From NCBI GenBank assembly GCA_963738375.1, contig CAVTWL010000006.1, forward strand, positions 124,001 through 188,000: a stretch of DNA of 64,000 nucleotides, given 5' to 3'. Below the pieces are notes generated by a model. It was given only the letters and a program-made list of their open reading frames with translations, was not told the origin of the DNA and searched no databases. The translations under genes were made by a program, and so were the position numbers. This stretch comes from Bog-159 sp963738375. GTDB taxonomy: Bacteria; Acidobacteriota; Terriglobia; Bryobacterales; Bryobacteraceae. The stretch's first letter is position 1. Each line of letters starts with the position of its first letter. Positions 17,731 to 26,248 of the stretch are shown here, in pieces.

Positions 17731-20700
17731 ATGCTTAACCGGAAGACATTGCACGCAGCGTTCGTTTGTTTGCTTGCATTTGTAGCTTGTCGGATGGCCT
17801 ATGGTCAGGCCACCGGGATCGTATCGGGTAGTGTATCCGACGCGAGCGGCTCGGCCATTGCCGGAGCAAAGGTCGTCGTGACGGCGCCATCCATCGGTTT
17901 AACGCGCGATTCCACTACCGATGAATCGGGGCACTACCTGGTACCGTTACTGCCGGTGGCTTCCTACACGGTGCATGTGGATTTCGCCGGCTTCCAGCCT
18001 GCCGAGCAAAAGGAAGTACGCCTCCAGGTCGACGAGCATCGCGAAGTGGACTTCAGGTTGGTCCCCGCCTCGGTCAAAGAGACGGTCGAAGTCACCGCCA
18101 CTGCGGTCGCCGTCGAGACTACCAGTCCAACCCTCGGCCAAGTGATTACTGCCCAACAGGTGGCCGAACTTCCGCTCAATGGCCGCGATTTTGTCCAGTT
18201 GGCCTCCCTCACCCCCGGTACCATTACCGAAAATAATCCGCAAAGCTTCTTCAATGGCGGCCCAAGCAGCGAAGTCTCGGCGCGCGGCTCATTCTCTCTT
18301 TCGGTGGGCGGATCTCGCGCCAACTCCACCGACTGGCTTTACGACGGTAACGATAATAACGAACTCACGGCCGGCGGCATCGCCATTCTGCCTTCAATCG
18401 ATGCCATTCAGGAATTCAAGGTTCTCACTTATAATTACTCGGCAGAGTACGGGACTCGTGCGGGGCCGACCGTTCTGGTCACTACTAAGTCGGGATCGAA
18501 TGCGTTTCACGGCTCTTTGTTTGAATTCTTCCGCAATACCGATCTCGACGCCCGCAGTTTCTTCGCCAGTTATACTGAACAGTTCAATTTGAACCAGTTC
18601 GGCGGTTCTCTCGGCGGGCCGATCAAGAAAGACAAGACCTTTTTCTTCGCCGATTATCAGGCCAAACGACAGCGCCACGGCATCCCCTTTACGGGTTTGG
18701 TACCCTCCGCCGCTATGCGGAGCGGCGATTTTACCGACGATGCTTTCGGCAATCCCAATTCCGTCATGCTCAGCAACCCATATATGGCGGGCGCTACCGA
18801 TTCCCACTTCCAGTGCGATAGCGCAGGCAATCCCATGCCTGTCTCCGCCAACGGCAGCCAGTCCCCGGGGGTCGATTGCAACAAGATTCCGCAGGGCTTG
18901 ATGAATTCCATCGGGCAGAAAATGATCGATCTCTACCCGCTGCCCAATGCCAACAACCCCGGACAGGGTTATAACTACACCAACGAGCCGGTTCGCAAGC
19001 TCAATGAGGGCGAATTCGATATCCGCCTCGATCATAACTTCTCGTCGAAGGATAATATGTTCGCGCGCTTCAGCTACGATCAGGCCGCGTCCTTCGTTCC
19101 CGGCGGTTCTCCCGGGTGGGCTGAACAGGGCGCCTTTGCCAGCACCCAGAACATCACCAATCACGGCCGCAACGCCGCTCTCTCGGAAACGCATATCTTC
19201 TCCGATAGAACCGTTAACCAAATCAGCTTCGGTTACAACCGCATCTTCAACTTCATCACCTCGTACGGCACAGGTAGTTGCGAAGCGAATGCCCTTGGCA
19301 TCCCCGGCGCTAACTTGGGAGGCATCAGCTGCGGACTCACTTCCACCGAACTGAGCGGCTACTGGTCACTCGGCGACCGCGGCTTTGCCCCCTTCCAGGG
19401 TGGCACCAACGTCTTCAATTTCTCCGATTCGCTCGATATGGTCCGCGGCAAACATGACATCAACGTAGGTATCAACATTCGCGCCAACCAGATGAATGTG
19501 ATGGCCAGCGGCTTCCAGGATGGCTTTTGGGTCATTACCGGCGACTGGGGTGGCGATCCCGCCGCTTCGCTGCTGATGGGTTTCACCGATCTCGCCATCC
19601 ACGATCAAACCTTCGACGGCGATATCACCGGGCGCCGTTGGAAACTATACCGACCTTACGTGCAGGATGACTGGCGTGTCAGTAAGAACCTTACACTCAA
19701 CTTAGGCTTGGCCTGGGCCCTCGTTACTCCCATTAGCGAAGTTGCCAATCGCCAAGCAAATTTTGTCCTGAACACACAGACCTTCTTGATTTCCGGACAG
19801 GGCGCGAATTCTTACGCGGGCGTCAAGATGGATTACACGGGCCTGGAACCTCGCCTGGGGCTGGCTTGGAAACCCTTCGGCAGCCAGAACACCGTGGTCC
19901 GCGGCGGCTACGCGATCTTCCACGATTCATCCTGGAACCAGGGCGCGCAAGGCTTGTGGCAGAATCCGCCTTATTACGCCGAGTCGGATGCATTCGCTTT
20001 CGGCGGTGGATGTCCTTTCGCCACGGCCGCCTGCGCCACCACTTACGGCCAAACTCCCTATCCGGCAATCAGCCTCTCGCAAGGCTTTCCTATTTTCAGC
20101 GTGCCTCCGACACCCGCCAGTTTCAGCGGGACCATTCAGTCTCAAAATCTGAATTTCAAACAAGGACGCGTCCAACAGTTCAACGTAAACGTGGAACACC
20201 AGTTGCCTGGGCAAGTGGTCTTAACCGCCGGTTATGCCGGCTCCCGGGCCTCTCATATCCTTGTGGACGGCAATAATCTGAACGTCAGTTCGCCTTCCGC
20301 CTGCGGCGTCGTTTCTGGTTACACGCTGGGCTGCGGCCCGGGTGGGTCGGCCTTCGGCGTTCCGGCTACCAACTTCCCGTATTCGACCATATCCAACATC
20401 AACGATATCGGGATCGCGCATTACGATTCTCTTCAAATCAAAGCGGAAACCAAAAGCGCACGCCACGGCTTGTATGCATTGGTCGGTTACACTTACTCGC
20501 GCAACAACGATACCGGGTATACGGACGGTCTCGGCAGTAACTTAGGCGCCACTTACTTTCCCCTTCCCGGATGGCAGCAACTGGACTGGGGTCTCTCGCA
20601 AATCAACCTCAATCACGATTTTACCGCCAGCGTAATCTACGAGCTGCCCTTCGGCAAAGGCAAGGCCTTCGGTAGTTCCTGGAACGGCGCCGTCAATGCT

Positions 20701-21180
20701 GTCTTGGGGAATTGGGAAGTTACAGCCATCGAAAAAGTCACCTCGGGATTTCCTGTCTTCGTGGTGGCTAACAATAACTCCGGCGTCAACTTCCAGAACA
20801 ACGGTAATAGCCTAATCCGCCCGAATCAGGTTTGCAATCCGGTGCTGAGCAACCCCACCATCAATGAGTGGTTCAACACCAGTTGCTTCGTCGATGCGCC
20901 ATCCGGCGAACTCGGCAACGCGCCCCGTACCCCGCTTTCCGGCCCCGGGTTCGTAAATACCGACTTCTCCGCCATCAAGCACTTCATGTTGCCTCGCGAG
21001 GGGGTAAGGCTTGATCTGCGGGCCGAGGTCTTCAACCTGATGAACCACCCGCAATTCGGAACGCCTGGCGGGAGCACGTGCGCATCTTGTCCGCAACTCG
21101 ACACGCCAGGGTTCGGTACCATTAACACCACGGTCAACAATCCGCGACTGATTCAGATCGCGCTGAAGTTGCTGTTCTAA
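17731..21180 (+). CDS. Oar-like TonB-dependent outer-membrane receptor with N-terminal carboxypeptidase-regulatory domain
   Basis: 1,149 residues. A signal peptide (HAAFVCLLAFVACRMAYG) is followed by a carboxypeptidase-regulatory-like beta-sandwich (GIVSGSVSDASGSAIAGAKV, residues about 30-110), a plug domain (VAELPLNGRDFVQLASLTPG, then SSEVSARGSFSLSVGGSR), and a long beta-barrel rich in aromatic and Asn residues (LGGPIKKDKTFFFADYQ, SSKDNMFARFSYDQ, DDWRVSKNLTLNLGL) ending in NPRLIQIALKLLF with a terminal Phe. This is the large acidobacterial/Oar type thought to import complex ligands or act in surface functions. The ligand is unknown. The gene stands alone with its own promoter region and is intact. 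Confidence 0.93.
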   Translation: MLNRKTLHAAFVCLLAFVACRMAYGQATGIVSGSVSDASGSAIAGAKVVVTAPSIGLTRDSTTDESGHYLVPLLPVASYTVHVDFAGFQPAEQKEVRLQVDEHREVDFRLVPASVKETVEVTATAVAVETTSPTLGQVITAQQVAELPLNGRDFVQLASLTPGTITENNPQSFFNGGPSSEVSARGSFSLSVGGSRANSTDWLYDGNDNNELTAGGIAILPSIDAIQEFKVLTYNYSAEYGTRAGPTVLVTTKSGSNAFHGSLFEFFRNTDLDARSFFASYTEQFNLNQFGGSLGGPIKKDKTFFFADYQAKRQRHGIPFTGLVPSAAMRSGDFTDDAFGNPNSVMLSNPYMAGATDSHFQCDSAGNPMPVSANGSQSPGVDCNKIPQGLMNSIGQKMIDLYPLPNANNPGQGYNYTNEPVRKLNEGEFDIRLDHNFSSKDNMFARFSYDQAASFVPGGSPGWAEQGAFASTQNITNHGRNAALSETHIFSDRTVNQISFGYNRIFNFITSYGTGSCEANALGIPGANLGGISCGLTSTELSGYWSLGDRGFAPFQGGTNVFNFSDSLDMVRGKHDINVGINIRANQMNVMASGFQDGFWVITGDWGGDPAASLLMGFTDLAIHDQTFDGDITGRRWKLYRPYVQDDWRVSKNLTLNLGLAWALVTPISEVANRQANFVLNTQTFLISGQGANSYAGVKMDYTGLEPRLGLAWKPFGSQNTVVRGGYAIFHDSSWNQGAQGLWQNPPYYAESDAFAFGGGCPFATAACATTYGQTPYPAISLSQGFPIFSVPPTPASFSGTIQSQNLNFKQGRVQQFNVNVEHQLPGQVVLTAGYAGSRASHILVDGNNLNVSSPSACGVVSGYTLGCGPGGSAFGVPATNFPYSTISNINDIGIAHYDSLQIKAETKSARHGLYALVGYTYSRNNDTGYTDGLGSNLGATYFPLPGWQQLDWGLSQINLNHDFTASVIYELPFGKGKAFGSSWNGAVNAVLGNWEVTAIEKVTSGFPVFVVANNNSGVNFQNNGNSLIRPNQVCNPVLSNPTINEWFNTSCFVDAPSGELGNAPRTPLSGPGFVNTDFSAIKHFMLPREGVRLDLRAEVFNLMNHPQFGTPGGSTCASCPQLDTPGFGTINTTVNNPRLIQIALKLLF

Positions 21181-21241
21181 TACTAATTAGACGCTAGTTC
21201 CTAGCCGAGCCGGCCGACACGTTAGCGCGCGTGCCATTTGG

Positions 21242-22171
21242 TTAGGCCAGTGTCACCGTGGCCCGCAGGTTGGCTACTCCCGCGGTGTAACGGGTGTCCG
21301 CCACAGCGAATGCGATGGCGTCGTCGAGCCAGTCGTGACCTACCCCATCGGGATCGTGGGAAGCCACGGTCAGGGTGTACTCCATGGAGCAGAGTTCGCA
21401 GCGGAAGGCGAAAGTGAGTTGCAAGGTGTCGCCCGCGGCGCGCGGCCCTAATTTCAATCCTTCCAATTCCGTGTTGGTGCCATAGACGTTCATCCCGGCG
21501 CGGCTGCGGATCAGCAATCCGATGACGGGATCGGCCACTGCGTCGATGAAGCGAACCGTGACGCGAACGACCGCCAGTTCGCCGCTGCGCAGAACAGCGG
21601 TGGGGCGGCCCTCCTCGCCGGTCAACTCCAGTTTGACGACTTCGGCTCGGCCGTCGCCGCGACGCAGACGGGGCGCGAGGGGCAGCGAGATGGTTTCGCC
21701 CCAGGCGCGCATACCATCGACAATGGCATTGTTGTAAGCCGGCAATATGGCGGCGGGGTCGCCGCGGCCGGCCAGTCTGCCGCGATCGAGCCACCAGATT
21801 TCGTCGCAAAGTTGCCGCAGGAGATCTTGTTCGTGCGAGACAAGCAGCACGGTGGCGCCCGAGCGGCGCAGGCGGTCGAGCGACATGGCGGCACGCTGGC
21901 GGACGAGGGCGTCCTGGCGAGCAAAGGTGTGTTCGAGCCCGAGCACGCGGACGGGAGAAAAATCGAGAGGAGCATCGGGCCCCAGGAGGCTGCGCGGTTC
22001 GGGTGCCTCCACGCTACCATCCGACGGCTGCGCGAGTCCGGCGGCCAGTCGCAGCAGCGCGCCTTTGCCGGCTCCGTTTTCTCCGATGATGCCGATGATC
22101 GCGCCATCCGGCGCCACCGCGTCAAAGCCCGCTAGCGGGGCGCTGATAACCTGCCGAAAGACAATGGCCAT
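21242..22171 (-). CDS. Wzt-like ABC protein with degenerate ATPase domain and intact C-terminal carbohydrate-binding domain
   Basis: 309 residues from ATG 22171; longer upstream frames overlap the divergent methyltransferase. The N-terminal half resembles an ABC ATPase of polysaccharide exporters: FDAVAPDGAIIGIIGENGAG, then AGLAQPSDGSVEAPEP. However, Walker A ends in GKG where the family has GK(S/T), and the Q-loop, signature and Walker B regions, roughly 100 residues, are absent. The text passes directly to the H-loop part (GATVLLVSHEQDLLRQLCDE, WWLDRGRLAGRGDP). The C-terminal half (ELAVVRVTVRFIDAVADPVI, RSRAGMNVYGTNTELEG, FAFRCELCSMEYTLTVAS) is the Wzt C-terminal sugar-recognition sandwich. 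ATP hydrolysis seems impossible; no permease is adjacent. Confidence 0.72.
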   Translation of the reverse strand: MAIVFRQVISAPLAGFDAVAPDGAIIGIIGENGAGKGALLRLAAGLAQPSDGSVEAPEPRSLLGPDAPLDFSPVRVLGLEHTFARQDALVRQRAAMSLDRLRRSGATVLLVSHEQDLLRQLCDEIWWLDRGRLAGRGDPAAILPAYNNAIVDGMRAWGETISLPLAPRLRRGDGRAEVVKLELTGEEGRPTAVLRSGELAVVRVTVRFIDAVADPVIGLLIRSRAGMNVYGTNTELEGLKLGPRAAGDTLQLTFAFRCELCSMEYTLTVASHDPDGVGHDWLDDAIAFAVADTRYTAGVANLRATVTLA

Positions 22172-22194
22172 TAAGGATAGAATACCGGGTAGGC

Positions 22195-23484
22195 ATGGCC
22201 GAAACCAACGTAATCGACCGCATGCGCGACGACTGGAACGACCGGGCGCGCGAAGATCCGCACTATTACGTGGCTTTCGGCCGGCGTGAGCAGGATGACG
22301 CCGAGTTTCTGGCAACGGCGGCAGACGTGGTCCGCGCCATGCGCGGGGAATTGAAGCGACTACCGCCCCGCGATTTGAAAGCGCTTGAAATCGGCTGCGG
22401 GCCGGGGCGCTTGATGCGTCCGCTCAGCGAGAACTTCGCCGGGATTTGCGGGGTCGACATATCCGATGAAATGATCCGGTTGGCGGCCGAGCGGCTGCGG
22501 GATATTCCGCACGCGCACGTCCAGCAGACGGAGAGATCGGACCTTTCGATGTTCGCGGACGAAACGTTCGATTTCGTTTATTCGTACGCGGTGTTCCAGC
22601 ATATTCCGAGCCGGGAGGTGGTTTTCGCTTATCTGGCCGAGGCGCAACGCGTCCTGAAGCCGGGCGGGATCCTGAAATGCCAGATCAACGGACTGCCGGC
22701 GACGGCGGCGCATTACACGACCTGGGCTGGCGTGCGGATTTCGGCGGCCGAGATCGTGGAGTTCGCGTTGCGGCACGATTTTCAATTGCTGGCGCTGGAT
22801 GGAGTTGCGACCCAGTACATGTGGACCACATGGAGGAAACAGGCGCCAGGATGGCGGGCCGCGCTGCGGCCGGCGGACGCGCCCGCGACCAGCATCCGGG
22901 CGATCAGCAACGCGCTCACCGGCGACCAACTGGTGCCGGCATCGGGTGCGCGGGCCTTTGCGGCGATTTGGCTGGACAATCCCCCCCCCGATTGCGATTT
23001 GATCGGGCTGGAAGTGCGCATCGAGGGCCGTCCCGCGGTGCTGACGTGCTTGAGCGCGCCGGAATGGGATGGCATGGTGCAGTTGAACGCGGCGATACCG
23101 GAAGGTTGCCGCACGGGGTTGGTGCCGGTAGAAGTATCGTGGCTGGGGCGGCCGCTGACGGCGACCGCGTGGATGCGAGTGATTCCGCCGGGGCCGGCGG
23201 TGCCGCGCATCTGCACGGTATCCGATGGCGTGAATTTGCTGGCGGGGACGCGGATCGAGAGCCGGACGATTAAGGTCGCCATGGAAGAGGTGACCAATCC
23301 GGAGCAATTCCGCGCGTTCTTCGACGGCGCAGCCATTGAGGCGCGAACATTTTGCACCGATCCTGTACAGCAGCGCTATGAGTTTGACGTGACGCTGCCG
23401 GAAGCGGCGCGGGCCGGAGCGCACCAGATCCGGGTAAGCCTGGGCAGGCGAAACTTTGCGACGGTTGCGGTAGAGGTGGCCTGA
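22195..23484 (+). CDS. SAM-dependent methyltransferase with C-terminal Ig-like (Soli_cterm-like) region
   Basis: 429 residues. The class I methyltransferase domain holds ALEIGCGPGRLMRPLSE near residue 63, GVDISDEMI, FDFVYSYAVFQHI and RVLKPGGILK. From about residue 235 a second part of beta-strands begins (FAAIWLDNPPPDCDLIGLEV, GMVQLNAAIPEGCRTGLVPV), resembling the Ig/IPT-type domain common at C-termini of Solibacter proteins. The gene is divergent from the Wzt-like gene with only 23 bases between the start codons, and is followed one base later by a beta-helix lipoprotein. A role in modifying a surface glycan is inferred from the neighbours only. Confidence 0.82.
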   Translation: MAETNVIDRMRDDWNDRAREDPHYYVAFGRREQDDAEFLATAADVVRAMRGELKRLPPRDLKALEIGCGPGRLMRPLSENFAGICGVDISDEMIRLAAERLRDIPHAHVQQTERSDLSMFADETFDFVYSYAVFQHIPSREVVFAYLAEAQRVLKPGGILKCQINGLPATAAHYTTWAGVRISAAEIVEFALRHDFQLLALDGVATQYMWTTWRKQAPGWRAALRPADAPATSIRAISNALTGDQLVPASGARAFAAIWLDNPPPDCDLIGLEVRIEGRPAVLTCLSAPEWDGMVQLNAAIPEGCRTGLVPVEVSWLGRPLTATAWMRVIPPGPAVPRICTVSDGVNLLAGTRIESRTIKVAMEEVTNPEQFRAFFDGAAIEARTFCTDPVQQRYEFDVTLPEAARAGAHQIRVSLGRRNFATVAVEVA

Positions 23485-23485
23485 G

Positions 23486-24829
23486 TTGAAGTGGCTCGCG
23501 GCGCTGGGCTGTTTGGCGATGGCTGGGTGCGGTCCACGTGCGACGGGCCTTATAGAACTGGCGGCGGGAACTACGGTGTTGCATCGCGAGATGACACTCC
23601 CCGACGGCGCGCACGATTTGGAAATTCGCGGTCATGCTGGCGGATCGACGCTGCGGGCGGCGGCGGATTTCCAGGGGCGGGCGCTGATTTACTCGCGGGG
23701 CGCCAGAAACTTGAAGCTGACGGGCTTTCGCATTGAGGGCGATCGCACGGCGCTGGAGCAGCCTGAGGGGCTGCCTACGAACGACACGCCGTTCGCACGC
23801 TATTACCGGAACAACGGCATCGTGGTGGAAGGCGCGAACGGAGTGCGGATTTCGGATGTCGCGCTGCACGAAGTGGCGAATTACGCGGTCATCGTAGGCG
23901 CTTCGACGGATGTGCGGATCGAGCGGGTGAGCGTGGAAGACAGCGGATCGTTATCGCCTACCAAGCGGAACAACGCATCCGGCGGGATTTTATTGGAAGA
24001 AGGCACGCGCGATTTCGCGGTGCGCGACTGCACCATCCGCCGCGTGCGGGGCAACGGAATCTGGACGCATTCGTTTTATCGCTCGCCGCGGAATGCAGAC
24101 GGCGTGATTGAAGGGAATGTCATCGAGGATGTGGCGCGCGACGCGATTCAGGCGGGCCACGCGACGAACACCACCGTGCGCGGCAATCGCGGGCGGCGAA
24201 TCGGGTATCCGACGGAGTTGGTGGACGTCCGCAGCTGGGCGGTACCCGCGGCTATCGACACGGCGGGGAACGTGGACAAGTCGACTTACGCGGACAATCA
24301 TTTCGAAGACATCGACGGCAAGTGCATGGACCTGGATGGATTTCATGATGGCGAGATCCGGGACAATTCGTGCATCAGCCGGGGGGGGTACGATGAATAC
24401 CCCTGGGCGCAGTTCGGGATCGTTTTTAACAATGCGAGTCCGGACATGCAATCGGTGAACGTGGTGGTGACGGGCAATGTGATCGACGGCGCGGGATACG
24501 GGGGATTGTATCTGTTGGGATCGCACCACGCGATCACAGGCAACCGCTTCGTCAACCTGAATCGCAACGGCTGCGACAAGGACCGGACACGGGCGCGATG
24601 CGATACGGGCGGCGGCGACGCGGGATTGTTGCGCGCGGGGATCTATCTGGTAGGGGGCGCGGCGCGGCCGGCGCACACGGCCGATAACCAAATCAGCGGG
24701 AACGAAGTGGAAGGCTTCGGCATGCGGAAATACTGCGTGGAAGGCGCGCCGGGCGTGTTACTGGCCGCTAACCGCATTGCCGGCAATCGGTGTTCCGATC
24801 CTCCGGGCAAGCCAAAGGTAGACCACTGA
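23486..24829 (+). CDS. Right-handed parallel beta-helix lipoprotein
   Basis: 447 residues starting at TTG 23486, one base after the methyltransferase TGA; this start gives a lipoprotein signal with lipobox LAMAGC, so the protein is probably membrane-anchored in the periplasm or on the surface. The body consists of Asn/Gly/Ile-rich beta-helix turns (NNGIVVEGANGVRISDVALH, GNVIEDVARDAIQAGHATNT, AGYGGLYLLGSHHAITGN), as in PF13229 proteins and polysaccharide lyases or epimerases. I see no defined catalytic set. The last 72 bases overlap the 3' end of the convergent membrane-protein gene. Confidence 0.82.
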   Translation: MKWLAALGCLAMAGCGPRATGLIELAAGTTVLHREMTLPDGAHDLEIRGHAGGSTLRAAADFQGRALIYSRGARNLKLTGFRIEGDRTALEQPEGLPTNDTPFARYYRNNGIVVEGANGVRISDVALHEVANYAVIVGASTDVRIERVSVEDSGSLSPTKRNNASGGILLEEGTRDFAVRDCTIRRVRGNGIWTHSFYRSPRNADGVIEGNVIEDVARDAIQAGHATNTTVRGNRGRRIGYPTELVDVRSWAVPAAIDTAGNVDKSTYADNHFEDIDGKCMDLDGFHDGEIRDNSCISRGGYDEYPWAQFGIVFNNASPDMQSVNVVVTGNVIDGAGYGGLYLLGSHHAITGNRFVNLNRNGCDKDRTRARCDTGGGDAGLLRAGIYLVGGAARPAHTADNQISGNEVEGFGMRKYCVEGAPGVLLAANRIAGNRCSDPPGKPKVDH

Positions 24830-26179
24830 GGCGGCATAAATCAGGCAGGTATCGAGCAGCAGATTGAAGAGATACATGTGCTTAATGACGTCGAAGGCAT
24901 CGCCGTAGACGGCGCTGAATAAGGCCGCGAGGCAGCACAGCGGCAGCAGGGCAAGCAGTGCGATGCGGCGGCGCGCGAGGGAATTGCGGACGCGCAGCCA
25001 GCGCCACGCGGCGAAGAACGGCGCGGCCATGAGCGCGAAGACGATCCACTTGTTCACCTGCGGCAGGATGCGTTCGTGGAAATCGCTCCACAAAGCGAAA
25101 GCGCGGGCCTGCGCGGCGGGCGGGCGGCCTGACGACGGCTCGAAATTTCCATACCAATCGCGGCGCAGAAAGGTGATTTGCGGAAGCAGGCTGTGCATCC
25201 GACGCCACATGCGCGCGGGGCGGAGAAGGTAGAAACGCAGGACGGTGAATGTATTGACGCGGGCAAGCACGCCGGAGGCCGCCATTTGGGGATAGTTAGT
25301 GCCGGGCGTCCAGGCGCCGGTTCCGGCGTATCGGGCGAGTTGGGGATCGAGGCCGAGGACGCGCAAGTCGGCCGCCGGATTTTTGGAATCGGCCAGAATG
25401 CCGGAGAAGATGACGCCGTAGGTATTCGCCTGGCGGCCGTAGATGGGCATGGATAGCACGTTGTAAGCGGCGCACGCGAGCATCACGCAGGCGCCCGCCA
25501 CAGCCACCAGGCGGGCCGCGGCGGAGGAAGTCCAGAAGGCGAGGTACAGAGTGAAAAGCGCGAGCAGCAAGCCGATGGGCGCATTCTGCGGCTTGGCGAA
25601 GACCCATAGCGCCGCCCACAAGGACCAGCGGAGCGCGGAGGCGAACGTGGTTTGGCCCATGCGGGCGATCTCGATGGCTTCGGCCAGCAGCAGCAGGAAG
25701 AAGAAGCAGGAAGCTGGCTCGGCGTACCAGGAATTCCAGTAAACGGCGTAGCCGGCGTCGGTGAGCGCAACCAGCGCGAGGATCCAGATCAGCGCGTAGG
25801 CGCGGTAGCGGCGCACCACCCACAGGACGCGCGCGAAGGCCGCGAGGAAGACCAGGGCGTGGACGAACCCTGCCACGGTAATATCGACGGCGCCGTCTTT
25901 CGAGACGAGTTTATTCAGCAGGAGGGCGGCGCCCACGAAAATATATTCGCTGTTGGCCTGTTCCCAGTAAGGCGAACGGTAATGCGGGTCGGGAACATAC
26001 TTCGGCTCGACGTAAATGTATTCGAGGGCGGAGTGATGCATGGGGCCATAGGAGAAGCGCCCGATGGTGCGGACAAAGTCGCCCTGATCGGCCAGCCCGA
26101 CGATGGGAGGAATGAAGAGTTGCCAGGTGAGAATCGCGGCAGCCGCAGCCAGCACGGCCGCGTAGAGTTTTCCCTGCAT
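24758..26179 (-). CDS. Multispanning membrane protein, possible GT-C-type glycosyltransferase
   Basis: 473 residues with about ten hydrophobic helices. The first is followed by a loop with PIVGLADQGDFVRTIGRFSY, an acidic GDF site in the first periplasmic loop as in lipid-linked-sugar-dependent GT-C enzymes. Further features are WNSWYAEPASCFFFLLLLAE and WALWVFAKPQNAP-type helices, and an aromatic C-terminal region. It resembles WsfD-like glycan hexose transferases, but only weakly. It lies within the 21-30 kb block of apparently glycan-related genes, divergent from another large membrane protein. Its 3' end overlaps the beta-helix gene by 72 bases. Function is inferred. Confidence 0.62.
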   Translation of the reverse strand: MQGKLYAAVLAAAAAILTWQLFIPPIVGLADQGDFVRTIGRFSYGPMHHSALEYIYVEPKYVPDPHYRSPYWEQANSEYIFVGAALLLNKLVSKDGAVDITVAGFVHALVFLAAFARVLWVVRRYRAYALIWILALVALTDAGYAVYWNSWYAEPASCFFFLLLLAEAIEIARMGQTTFASALRWSLWAALWVFAKPQNAPIGLLLALFTLYLAFWTSSAAARLVAVAGACVMLACAAYNVLSMPIYGRQANTYGVIFSGILADSKNPAADLRVLGLDPQLARYAGTGAWTPGTNYPQMAASGVLARVNTFTVLRFYLLRPARMWRRMHSLLPQITFLRRDWYGNFEPSSGRPPAAQARAFALWSDFHERILPQVNKWIVFALMAAPFFAAWRWLRVRNSLARRRIALLALLPLCCLAALFSAVYGDAFDVIKHMYLFNLLLDTCLIYAASVVYLWLARRIGTPIAGNAVSGQ

Positions 26180-26248
26180 GTCTCAGGCCGCAGTATAGCA
26201 ACCATCAGAAACGGTGATAGACTTGAGGCTCTCGCCCAACTAAACCGG

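Noticed and set aside
18394..19221. Minus-strand frame of 275 codons inside the TonB receptor gene
   Set aside because: Antisense to an intact, well-recognised receptor; no similarity and no ribosome site.
22360..23424. Minus-strand frame of 354 codons opposite the methyltransferase
   Set aside because: Arg/Pro/His-rich product typical of antisense GC-rich DNA; the plus-strand gene is clear.
25652..26248. Upstream extension of the large membrane protein frame
   Set aside because: It is antisense to another membrane-protein gene and hydrophilic; the first helix begins at ATG 26249.
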